Source: JAUXEH01 sp965533275
GTDB taxonomy: Bacteria > Acidobacteriota > Aminicenantia > Aminicenantales > Aminicenantaceae
Reading direction: 5' to 3'
Assembly: GCA_965533275.1 (NCBI GenBank)
Contig: CBESWG010000003.1
Location: 62,001 to 126,000 of the forward strand
Length of the DNA stretch: 64,000 bases
Shown: piece by piece, positions 57,178-64,000 of the stretch
Position numbering within the stretch: the first letter of the stretch is position 1
Layout of the letters: each line of letters begins with the position of its first letter
The notes under the pieces: generated by a model
Databases searched by the model: none
What the model was told of the DNA's origin: nothing
Seen by the model: only the letters and a program-made list of their open reading frames with translations
Made by a program: the position numbers and the translations under genes

Positions 57178-57935
57178 GGTCCTGCAGCCTCGATCAGAGC
57201 CGCCTTCATGTCCTTGGGCAGCAGGTAGTGGTAGGACAGCAGGCGGCCGTTAAAGACGATGCTGAATACGCCGTAGGGAGAGGGTGCCTTTTCCCGGATC
57301 TCCCGACTGCTCTCCAGTTCCACGACCCGACTCTCGATCCCCAGCTCGCGGGCGGCCTCCAGGGCGGTTTCGGTGGCATCGGGGATGTACGGGCATTGTG
57401 CTGTGCGAACCACCGTCAGGCCTGCTCCGAAACGGCGGGCCTTTGCTTCCCAATCTCCTGTGAAAGAGGGTGGATCCGCATCACCGAACCTCTTTACCAT
57501 GATGTTGAAAGGCGGCTCCTCGGCCGCGGATACGAAGCCGTATTTGAGAAGGGCCTTATTTCCCATCAGCCAGTTTTTATCACTGGTGAGCATGGCCACG
57601 CCTTTTTTACCGGCGGCTTCAGCATCCCGAAAACATTCCTGCAGTAGGGCCCCGGCAAAGCCTTTGTTCTTGCTTTTTCCCACCACCCACAGGCAGTGGA
57701 TGAACATATAGTCCGATGCGTTGACCGAACGCCATGCATACTCACCGGGAAGGTATTCGATAAAACCCCGCTCGGGCAGTTCCAGCATCCTGATCCGCAT
57801 TCCCTCGGCGAACCGGGCCTTCAACCACTCGAGTTTCTGCTGATAGCCTTCAGACTTCCGCTTGCTCATGTAGCAGAAGAACCCGGTCTCTTCCACGTTT
57901 TCGGCGTTCACGTCGATGATCTTCGGTGGGGGCAT
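57174..57935 (-). CDS. GNAT acetyltransferase fused to a YoaP-like C-terminal domain
   Basis: The start is ATG 57935, eight bases after GGAG; a GTG at 57944 is too close to that site. The 253 residues hold a GNAT fold (about 1-150) with the acetyl-CoA loop VVGKSKNKGFAGALLQ (84-99), and a C-terminal domain (about 162-253) with a thioredoxin-like pattern: GLTVVRTAQCPYIPDA has the C-P-Y position of the YoaP extension but a single cysteine. Two-domain YoaP proteins occur in Firmicutes and anaerobes; their substrate is not known. It lies two to eleven bases after the aldo/keto-reductase-like gene and overlaps the esterase gene. Confidence 0.85.
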   Translation of the reverse strand: MPPPKIIDVNAENVEETGFFCYMSKRKSEGYQQKLEWLKARFAEGMRIRMLELPERGFIEYLPGEYAWRSVNASDYMFIHCLWVVGKSKNKGFAGALLQECFRDAEAAGKKGVAMLTSDKNWLMGNKALLKYGFVSAAEEPPFNIMVKRFGDADPPSFTGDWEAKARRFGAGLTVVRTAQCPYIPDATETALEAARELGIESRVVELESSREIREKAPSPYGVFSIVFNGRLLSYHYLLPKDMKAALIEAAGP

Positions 57936-57946
57936 GCCTTCCACTC

Positions 57947-58762
57947 CTACATGAAATACTTGTTCTGGTTGTAGACCATGTCCCCGAACTCCCGCATGAA
58001 ATCCATCTCGTCCGCGGAAAGTGGTCCTGCCTTGAGCGCGGCGATGTTCTCTTCCAGCTGCTTTTTATTGCTGGGGGCCGTGAGGCACACATGCACATGC
58101 GGATTCGATAAAACGAATCGGTAGCAAAGACCCGCATCCGGGACAGGCCTCTCCTCGGGCCAGTTTTTCTTAGGCCTCCGGGTCAGCTGGCGCCAGCGCG
58201 TGGCCGTGTAGCTGATGATCCCGGGATCATGGGGAGCAAGATGAGGGAAAATATCCAGTTCCGCGCCACGGTGGGCGGCATTGTAACGGATCATGAGAGC
58301 ATCCAGCGCTCCCTCCGCAGCCAACCTGCCTGCGAACTTGCGGTCATGGGTCGATATACCCAGGTGTCCGAACTTGCCTTCTTCCTTGAGCTCGTACAGC
58401 TCGTCCAGTGTCTTTTGCGGAAAATGCTCCGGTTTGGTGACGCCCAGGAACAGGAATATGTCGATGGTGTCGGTGCGCAGCTGCCGGAGCCGCTTTTCGA
58501 GGGTCCTACGCAGGTTGGGGTGCCCGACCAGCAGGTTGTAGGCCCCGGTGGCTACCACGAACCTTTCCCGGTCCCGCTTGAAAACGTCCCGCAGGACGGC
58601 GAGCATCTGTTTGTCGATGCCGAAGCAGAAGAAGAAGTTCAAGCCCTGGTCGATCGCTCGATAGATGGCCTGCTTTCCCGGCCAGGAGGGCGCCGCCAGC
58701 CCCAGGCGGTGGACCTCCAGGCCGGTCTTCCCGAGGACTGTGTGTGTGAATTCTTTGTCCAT
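57947..58762 (-). CDS. Aldo/keto-reductase fold protein lacking the catalytic tetrad
   Basis: The 271 residues follow the AKR barrel: HTVLGKTGLEVHRLGLAAPSWPG, YRAIDQGLNFFFCFGID, DRERFVVATGAYN, LRRTLEKRLRQLRTDTIDIFLFLG, EGKFGHLGISTHDRKFA, IRYNAAHRGAE, PGIISYTATRW. The usual tetrad is absent: the aspartate of NFFDTA is F45, the tyrosine about five residues on is not present, the lysine of ATK is G73 and the histidine of LLLLH is L106. The C-terminal NADPH pocket (CLTAPSNKKQLEENIAAL) remains. It may be a non-reductase or use another mechanism. First gene of the operon with GNAT-YoaP and the esterase. Confidence 0.8.
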   Translation of the reverse strand: MDKEFTHTVLGKTGLEVHRLGLAAPSWPGKQAIYRAIDQGLNFFFCFGIDKQMLAVLRDVFKRDRERFVVATGAYNLLVGHPNLRRTLEKRLRQLRTDTIDIFLFLGVTKPEHFPQKTLDELYELKEEGKFGHLGISTHDRKFAGRLAAEGALDALMIRYNAAHRGAELDIFPHLAPHDPGIISYTATRWRQLTRRPKKNWPEERPVPDAGLCYRFVLSNPHVHVCLTAPSNKKQLEENIAALKAGPLSADEMDFMREFGDMVYNQNKYFM

Positions 58763-58852
58763 CCGTAAGTCGCTCCCTTCCTCTCCATTAGGAGTTTTAG
58801 CGGCGGCTTTGTCAAGCCGATAATCGGGATGGCGACTTTGGGGCTTCCAGTC

Positions 58853-60757
58853 TTATGGGGCGATCTCTTTTCTCAGGCGCTCGATGATCCCTGCATCCAC
58901 CCAGAAAGCCTGATTTTGACCACCTCTGGTCGAAATAAAAAAGAGGTATTTCCCATCCGTAGAGACCACCGGGCAGAGCTCGTTCCCCGGGCCGTTGATC
59001 GGCGGACCGAGGGATCTGGCCTGCGCCCAGCTCTGATCGGGCAGACGAAAGCTGATGTACAGATCAAGATTGCGTTGAAAGAGCAAATAGCTTCCATCCG
59101 GGGCGATGAAGGGGGTTGCTTCGCCCTGTTCCGCATTGATCCCCGGTCCGCAGTTCTCGGGCTTGAGATAGTGGCCGTCTTCGAACCTGGCGCAGTAGAT
59201 ATCATCTCCGCCGAATCCCTCCGCAGAGTGGGAACTGAAGTACAGGTTTCCCCTTCTGTCCACAGAGAACTGCCAGTGCATCTGCATGTCGTTCACCGCA
59301 GGATCCAGCGGCTTGGGCTCGGACCATCCCATACCCGTTCTGTCCATGACCCAGATCCGTTCCTTTTGAGATCCGGGCACACCCGACAGCGGACGGTCGG
59401 AGATGAAGAAAAGCCGTTTCCCGTCTGGTGCGAAGAAGGGTACATCGTCATCGAAGGTACCGGAGAAGGGCGCGGTCCGGGGCGCTGACCAGCGTCCGGA
59501 TTCCCGGGTTATCATGTATATGATCCCTGTAGAGTAGATGGCGCCAGGCCGAAGGACCATGGGGGTCCAGAGGGCTGTGCTCCCGTCGGGTGAGAACACC
59601 ACGGTGCTGTGTAGGCCCCAGATGGACGACACGATTCCCAATCCGAAAACCTCAGGCGTTTCATCCGGAGGTTCCTGGCCCAGGTATTCTCCCTCCAGGC
59701 GCGGGAAAGTCAGCGGGCCCGTGTTTGCCTTTTTTTCTCTGAGCAGTTGAATGACCTCGTTCTGTTTGAATTCAGAGGCGACATTGAAGGCCGACTGCCC
59801 CATGATGCTCCGGGCATCGATGTCTACACCACTCTTGATCAGGAACTCCACTGCTGCCCTGCGCCCGTTCCTGGCCGCATAGTGCAGGGGGGTCCAGCCG
59901 AACAGATCCTGCTGATGCACATCCAGATCCCTGTCCAGCAATCTTATCATGATCACGAGGGAGCCTCCCCCGGCCGCTTCGTGCAGCAGCGATCCCCCGG
60001 TCTGAAGCTTGAACCGTGTGTCGGCTCCACCCGAGTCCAGGCGGTCGAAGAGGTTCTCCAAACCATGAGAGGCCGCATACATCGCCATCCTGCGGGAATC
60101 CCGACCTTTGATAGGAATTTCTACCCCGGCTTCAAGGAGCACATCCACCACCTCTTTTTTGCCTCGCCAGGCGGCCAGGTTCAGGGAGGTGGCCCCGTAT
60201 TTATCTCGGACGTTGATATCCGCCCCGGCTCGGATCAGGATCTCCGTTGCTTCCGGTCCCCCCCTCTCCCTGGCGCAGAGCAGGAGAGGTGTGCGGCCCC
60301 AGTTGTCCTTGATCTCCAGCTCCGCTCCCTTCTGTGTCAGCAGGCTTAAAATCTCCTTGTGGCCGGCCGCCGCCGCATGATGCAGTGGGGTCTGGTTGAC
60401 ATAGTCCCGGACGCTGATCTCTGCGCTCTTAGAGATGAGCAGTGCGGCCGCCTCAGTGAAGTTCCTGGCGGCCAGGCTGTGAATGGGGGCGATCTGATTG
60501 CTGTCCAGTGCGTTCACATCCGCTCCTTTCTCAACCAGATAGGCGACCATCTCCAGGCTGCGGCCGCGGCAGGCCCAGTGAAGGGGCATACGCCCATCTC
60601 CGTCCCTGTTGTTTACCGATGCCGCATCCTTTTCCACCAGGGCCTTGACGGAAGCGAGGTCCCCGTTTTGAACGGCCTGGTGGATCTGGGCGGCGTGAGT
60701 GTCATTCCTCATGAGAACCAGCAGTATCGCCGAGAGGATCAGGATTTTTCCCTTCAT
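58853..60757 (-). CDS. Secreted ankyrin-repeat plus PD40 beta-propeller fusion
   Basis: ATG 60757 has GGAG seven bases upstream. The 634 residues start with a signal peptide (MKGKILILSAILLVLMRN). Residues about 24-340 hold nine to ten ankyrin repeats (RMPLHWACRGRSLEMVAYLVEKGADVN, QTPLHHAAAAGHKEILSLLT, WTPLHYAARNGRRAAVEFLIKSG). Residues about 370-625 hold five PD40/WD40-like blades (STVVFSPDGSTALWTP, VPFFAPDGKRLFFISDRP, GGDDIYCARFEDG, ATPFIAPDGSYLLF, CPVVSTDGKYLFFISTRGG), the type found in TolB and OmpA-linked proteins. The C-terminus (WVDAGIIERLRKEI) is like other PD40 proteins. I take it to be a periplasmic scaffold or sensor. Confidence 0.85.
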   Translation of the reverse strand: MKGKILILSAILLVLMRNDTHAAQIHQAVQNGDLASVKALVEKDAASVNNRDGDGRMPLHWACRGRSLEMVAYLVEKGADVNALDSNQIAPIHSLAARNFTEAAALLISKSAEISVRDYVNQTPLHHAAAAGHKEILSLLTQKGAELEIKDNWGRTPLLLCARERGGPEATEILIRAGADINVRDKYGATSLNLAAWRGKKEVVDVLLEAGVEIPIKGRDSRRMAMYAASHGLENLFDRLDSGGADTRFKLQTGGSLLHEAAGGGSLVIMIRLLDRDLDVHQQDLFGWTPLHYAARNGRRAAVEFLIKSGVDIDARSIMGQSAFNVASEFKQNEVIQLLREKKANTGPLTFPRLEGEYLGQEPPDETPEVFGLGIVSSIWGLHSTVVFSPDGSTALWTPMVLRPGAIYSTGIIYMITRESGRWSAPRTAPFSGTFDDDVPFFAPDGKRLFFISDRPLSGVPGSQKERIWVMDRTGMGWSEPKPLDPAVNDMQMHWQFSVDRRGNLYFSSHSAEGFGGDDIYCARFEDGHYLKPENCGPGINAEQGEATPFIAPDGSYLLFQRNLDLYISFRLPDQSWAQARSLGPPINGPGNELCPVVSTDGKYLFFISTRGGQNQAFWVDAGIIERLRKEIAP

Positions 60758-60951
60758 TTCATTTCTCCGAATATAGCGTTGTGTGTCGTGTGGCTCATAC
60801 CTAACGATGCTATGTATGCGAGAAATGTGCCAATAGGACCAACAGGGAAACCCCATTTTTAGTGCGATTTGGAGACACGGATATTGTCCGTAGAATGACA
60901 CCCGCTGTTCAGAAGCGTACAGTGAGATTCAGGCGATCCCAGAAGCGGCCG

Positions 60952-62265
60952 TCATCCCCTGATGGCCCAGCGCAGGATGTTGGAGAGCTTGGGCGGCTGG
61001 CCCTGCATCAGGATGGCCATGCGGAAGATGCGCCCTCCTGCCCAGATGGAAACTAGGGCAAAGATGATGACGCCGATCAATCCTACCCAGGGCTGCCACA
61101 TGGGGATCCCGGCCGGCGCGCTGATGCGCAGCAGCATGAGCATGGGCGTGAAAGGGGGGAACAGTGAGAGTGCGGTCGCGAACGAGCTGGTCGGTTCCTG
61201 GATGACGGGCATGAGCAGGAACATGGGGATGAACACGGGGATCATGGCGGGGAAGGTCAGGTTTTGCGCGTCCTTCGCATCGTTGCAGGTGGCGCCCAGG
61301 GCCGCCAGCATGGATCCGAACATGACGATGGCTAGCACGAGATAAGCAAAAAACCAAGGCAGGATGTGATATGGGACATAGTCCGCCAGGCCCAATCGCC
61401 TCAGGATAAACACGCCTCCTATGACATAAACGGAAGCCGCCGTCAGGGAGACGGCCAGGCCCCCCAACACCTTGCCGGCCATGAATTCGAAGGGCTTGAT
61501 GCTGCCCAGGAGGACTTCGGCGATGCGCTGGCTTTTTTCCTCCATGACCGACTGCAGCTGCGGCATGGCTCCCATCATGATCATCATGAAAAAGAGGAAG
61601 AACAGGACGAGGGGGGCCAGAATGGCTTCTGCTTCACTGCTGCGCTTGGCCTCCTTGATCTGGCCCGAGTTGTCCAAAGAGACGAGCCCCAGGGGGGCGA
61701 CCTCGAGCCAGGTCAGGGCTGCCTCCGCTTTCTCTGCCTCGACACCGGCTTCTTCCAGCCGCGTCGTGCGAAGGAATGTGTTGATCGGCCCGGTCAGCCA
61801 GCCCCGGATGTTGTCGATGGCTGCGTTCTTGGCATAGTATCCGATCCGGGCCGTCTCCCAGTTCGTCTCCGGGTTCTTTACGTTGGGGCCGATCTCGAGG
61901 AAGGCATGGAGCTCGCCTTTCCGTATGCGGTTGGAGAGCTCCAGCCTTTGCGTCAGGGGATCGGACAGGTCCGGTTCGATCCGCTCGAATATCCAGGCGG
62001 GTCTGACTTTTTTGCCGGTCTCCTTGTCCATCACCTGCGCATCGTTCCGGGCCTCGGCGGCCTGCATGATCACATCCGCCATGATGCCCGACTGATCAAC
62101 GATGATCACCTGCTTGTCCCGGGTGTCAACCTGGCCCTGGAATAACCACATGGCCAGGCCGCTGCCACCCATCATGACGGGCATCAAGACCAGCGCGATG
62201 ATAAAGCCCTTGGTCCGTACGGAGGTCTTGTACTCCCTCTTGGCAATTCGCATGATCTTACGCAT
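60952..62265 (-). CDS. ABC-2 type transporter permease (NatB-like)
   Basis: ATG 62265 lies inside the end of the ATPase gene (8-base overlap), so the start is well supported. The 437 residues have an N-terminal TM (FIIALVLMPVMMGGSGLAMWLF), a large extracytoplasmic domain (about 45-240) with a deduced DQSGIMADV pattern, then five TM segments (LAPLVLFFLFFMMIMMGAMPQL, VSLTAASVYVIGGVFIL, FFAYLVLAIVMFGSMLAAL, PVFIPMFLLMPVI, WVGLIGVIIFALVSIWAGG). VMEEKSQRIAEVLLGSIKPFEFMAGKVLGG is the ABC-2 signature. The pair is homologous to the NatAB sodium exporters. Substrate is not certain. Confidence 0.92.
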   Translation of the reverse strand: MRKIMRIAKREYKTSVRTKGFIIALVLMPVMMGGSGLAMWLFQGQVDTRDKQVIIVDQSGIMADVIMQAAEARNDAQVMDKETGKKVRPAWIFERIEPDLSDPLTQRLELSNRIRKGELHAFLEIGPNVKNPETNWETARIGYYAKNAAIDNIRGWLTGPINTFLRTTRLEEAGVEAEKAEAALTWLEVAPLGLVSLDNSGQIKEAKRSSEAEAILAPLVLFFLFFMMIMMGAMPQLQSVMEEKSQRIAEVLLGSIKPFEFMAGKVLGGLAVSLTAASVYVIGGVFILRRLGLADYVPYHILPWFFAYLVLAIVMFGSMLAALGATCNDAKDAQNLTFPAMIPVFIPMFLLMPVIQEPTSSFATALSLFPPFTPMLMLLRISAPAGIPMWQPWVGLIGVIIFALVSIWAGGRIFRMAILMQGQPPKLSNILRWAIRG

Positions 62266-63169
62266 GGTGGTTCTCCTGGGCCTCGGGTCCGGCGATGCGG
62301 ATGAAGATGTCATAGAGTGTGGGCTTGGTGAGCTCAAAGCTGAAGATCCGCGTACGCTCCATGATGGCCTCCAGGATTTCCTGATGATCATGATCCGGTT
62401 CGACCTTCAGCTCCTGCATGCGGCCAAAATCCGAGATCCGGTCCACGCCCTCGAGGTCCTGGAGGGCATCGGCACCGGATTCGGTCGCGATGCGCAGGGT
62501 GTCGCTGCCGTACTCGTCCTGGATGGAGGCCAGGGTGCCGTCCAGGACTTTTTTGCCCTTGAATATCATGAAGATGAAGTCACACATCTTCTCCGCCACA
62601 TTCATGTCGTGTGTGCTGAAGATGATGGTGGCACCTTGGGAGCGCAGCTCCAGGACCACGTCCCTGATGGCTTCGGCATTGACGGGATCCAGCCCGGTGA
62701 AGGGCTCGTCGAGTATGATCAGTTCTGGCTTGGCCACAATGGTGGCGATGATCTGGGCCTTCTGGCTCATGCCCTTGCTCAGGGTTTCGACCTTCTTGTT
62801 GGCCCAATCGGCGAGGTCCAGCCTTTCGAGCCAGTAGTCGACGTCCTTGTCGACCTTGTGCCCGCTTTTCAGTTCCCCATAGAACTGCAGGAGTTCACGG
62901 ACCTTCATCTTCTGGTAGAGGCCTCTCTCCTCGGGAAGATAGCCGATCTTATCCCTGACAGTATCGTCGAGCTTCCGTCCGAACACCGTAATATCCCCGG
63001 AATCCGGATAGAAAATGTTCATGATCATGCGCAGGGTTGTGGTCTTGCCCGAGCCGTTCGGGCCGATGAAGCCGTAGATGCTGCCTTTGGGAACTCCCAG
63101 CGAGAGGGAATCGACTGCCTTGACCGAGCCAAAGGTCTTGGTGATGTTGTCGAGTTCAATGACGTTCAT
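62258..63169 (-). CDS. ABC transporter ATP-binding protein (NatA-like)
   Basis: The 303 residues contain Walker A GPNGSGKTT (36-44), Q-loop-equivalent YLPEERGLY, signature LSKGMSQK, Walker B LIILDEP with the catalytic glutamate, and switch STHDMNVAEKMCD. A C-terminal extension of about 80 residues (SGADALQDLEGVDRISDFGRMQELKVEPD) is that of the NatA/CcmA-type exporters. It powers the adjacent permease. The gene overlaps the permease by eight bases. Confidence 0.94.
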   Translation of the reverse strand: MNVIELDNITKTFGSVKAVDSLSLGVPKGSIYGFIGPNGSGKTTTLRMIMNIFYPDSGDITVFGRKLDDTVRDKIGYLPEERGLYQKMKVRELLQFYGELKSGHKVDKDVDYWLERLDLADWANKKVETLSKGMSQKAQIIATIVAKPELIILDEPFTGLDPVNAEAIRDVVLELRSQGATIIFSTHDMNVAEKMCDFIFMIFKGKKVLDGTLASIQDEYGSDTLRIATESGADALQDLEGVDRISDFGRMQELKVEPDHDHQEILEAIMERTRIFSFELTKPTLYDIFIRIAGPEAQENHHA

Positions 63170-63327
63170 GTGTGTCTCCCTTGGTACTACGACTGTACGG
63201 ACCTTTCTATTCTGGGTGTGTGAGAGAAGACTGAATATTTAGATGTTCTGAGGCCTGCGTTCTCCCTCTTTTTATACGGAGTTCTCGAGAAAAAGTTAGG
63301 TTCAGGGCGCGAACGCTCCGGTACCCA

Positions 63328-63834
63328 TCAATCCAGACTTGTTGTGTGCTTCTTGGGGTAGTCGAAAAATACGGATGTTCCGCTTCCTTCTCCTGCCATA
63401 GCCCAGGACGTGATGTCGAGGTCTACGGCAAATATCCCGGTGGTGGGGATGTTGTCGACGGCCTCCCCTGTGAGACATTCCGCCAGCAGAGTTAATCCCG
63501 GATTGTGACCCACCAGCATCACCTGCGCTACCGAATCATCGATCTGGTGGAGGATCTGGAGCAGGGTCAGGGTGCCCGCCCCATAGAGAGATTCCCGCCA
63601 ATGGATCTTCCGCAGGGGATATTCGATCAAGGCTGCGATGATCTTCACGGTCTTGGCCGCGCGTTTGGCCGGGCTGCTGAGGATGAGGTCAGGCCGGACA
63701 TCGGCCTCCCTGAGCCTCTGTCCCATGAAGGGGGCGTCCCGCTTGCCGCGCTTGTTGAGAGGACGATCGAAATCATCCAGTTCGGGATCCTTCCAGCTCG
63801 ATTTGGCGTGCCGTACCAGATACAACCTTTTCAA
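63328..63834 (-). CDS. SixA-like phosphohistidine phosphatase (histidine phosphatase superfamily)
   Basis: The start is taken as TTG 63834, which overlaps the stop of the upstream gene (TTGA) and has GGAG eight bases upstream; no ATG gives a better N-terminus. The 168 residues start MKRLYLVRHAKSSW with the catalytic R8-H9, then LILSSPAKRAAKT with the second arginine, and VMLVGHNPGL with H110. These are the features of SixA, which in E. coli removes phosphate from the histidine of the ArcB HPt domain. Here the target is unknown. It is translationally coupled to the ParA-like gene. Confidence 0.88.
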   Translation of the reverse strand: MKRLYLVRHAKSSWKDPELDDFDRPLNKRGKRDAPFMGQRLREADVRPDLILSSPAKRAAKTVKIIAALIEYPLRKIHWRESLYGAGTLTLLQILHQIDDSVAQVMLVGHNPGLTLLAECLTGEAVDNIPTTGIFAVDLDITSWAMAGEGSGTSVFFDYPKKHTTSLD

Positions 63835-64000
63835 TTCTTTTTCTCCATTTGCGGCAGCGACCGGATCTCCCGCCACAGTTCTCCATAGGCTTGGGCGGCC
63901 GTGGATTTCCCGCTGAAGCAGGCCACAGGTTTGCGGTAGATCCCCATCTTCTCCACCACGGCTGAATAGGGGATGGAACTCCCAAGGAAGCGCTTGTCCG
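63831..64000 (-). CDS. ParA/MinD-like ATPase, C-terminal end only
   Basis: The reading frame runs in from the right edge and stops at TGA 63833-63831. About 55 residues are visible: KRFLGSSIPYSAVVEKMG, then YRKPVACFSGKSTAAQAY, GELWREI and SLPQMEKKN. The pattern FLG-x-x-P-Y followed by PV and then S-x-AA-x-AY-x-x-L is that of the C-terminal part of ParA/MinD family ATPases (chromosome partitioning or flagellar number control). The Walker A motif would lie outside the window. It overlaps the SixA-like start by three bases. Confidence 0.5.
   Translation of the reverse strand, partial: DKRFLGSSIPYSAVVEKMGIYRKPVACFSGKSTAAQAYGELWREIRSLPQMEKKN

Noticed and set aside
1..64000. tRNA, rRNA, CRISPR, transposase, integrase or prophage signals
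   Set aside because: None seen on either strand while reading through; no cluster of short direct repeats and no transposase-like frame.

Overview
This is a bacterial chromosome segment of moderately high GC, about 45 protein genes on both strands, with no rRNA, tRNA, CRISPR array or insertion sequence that I could see. Exported proteins dominate: Tat-signal enzymes, lipoproteins, sulfatases, BNR/VPS10-type propellers, a TonB-dependent receptor, DUF5916 and DUF481 outer-membrane proteins, and PadR-coupled orphan FtsX/MacB permeases. That mix points to a Gram-negative, fermentative polymer and amino-acid scavenger, most like Candidatus Aminicenantes (Aminicenantota) or a neighbouring acidobacterial lineage. 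The assignment is inferred from gene content only.

Layout. 1-7.1 kb: end of a discoidin-like protein, a TonB-dependent receptor with a structured leader, a secreted protein made of two tandem copies of an unknown domain, a Tat-exported TIGR04076-like protein, a lipoprotein propeller and an ICMT-like methyltransferase. 7.1-10.1 kb: a PadR repressor with an FtsX/MacB permease. 10.2-17.1 kb: an M23 lipoprotein peptidase, a putative secreted GH18-like protein, an acyl-CoA ligase and sulfatase 1. 17.2-21.0 kb: a four-gene TRAP transporter operon (T, P, Q, M). 21.1-25.9 kb: a DUF481 protein, an ornithine-cyclodeaminase-family enzyme and, divergent from it across a palindrome-bearing intergenic region, an 891-residue double-length tyrosine phenol-lyase. 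25.9-31.3 kb: sulfatase 2, a membrane protein/winged-helix pair, a class C beta-lactamase-like hydrolase, an SDR and a small hypothetical gene. 31.4-36.0 kb: an exported four-gene cluster (Gfo/Idh/MocA, DUF6807, enolase superfamily, DUF6807). 36.0-42 kb: a PPK2 kinase, a BlaI repressor with a textbook double operator, BNR protein 1 and sulfatase 3. 42-47 kb: two secreted proteins and a second PadR/permease pair. 47.2-56 kb: BNR protein 2, an S41 peptidase, BNR protein 3 and a DUF5916 barrel. 56.2-64 kb, all on the minus strand: an esterase/GNAT-YoaP/aldo-keto-reductase-like operon, an ankyrin plus PD40 protein, a NatAB-like exporter, a SixA-like phosphatase and the end of a ParA-like protein.

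The most unusual object is the tyrosine phenol-lyase at 23235-25910. Two homologous halves are fused. The C-terminal half keeps the PLP lysine and the in-subunit catalytic and specificity residues but has lost the two tyrosines that the partner subunit donates in ordinary tyrosine phenol-lyase. The N-terminal half has lost the lysine and the phosphate loop but keeps exactly those two tyrosines. This reads as a single-chain pseudo-dimer with one working active site.

Regulation can be read directly in several places: the double dyads at the BlaI promoter, paired dyads at PadR 2, one long dyad at PadR 1, and paired dyads between the cyclodeaminase-family gene and the lyase.
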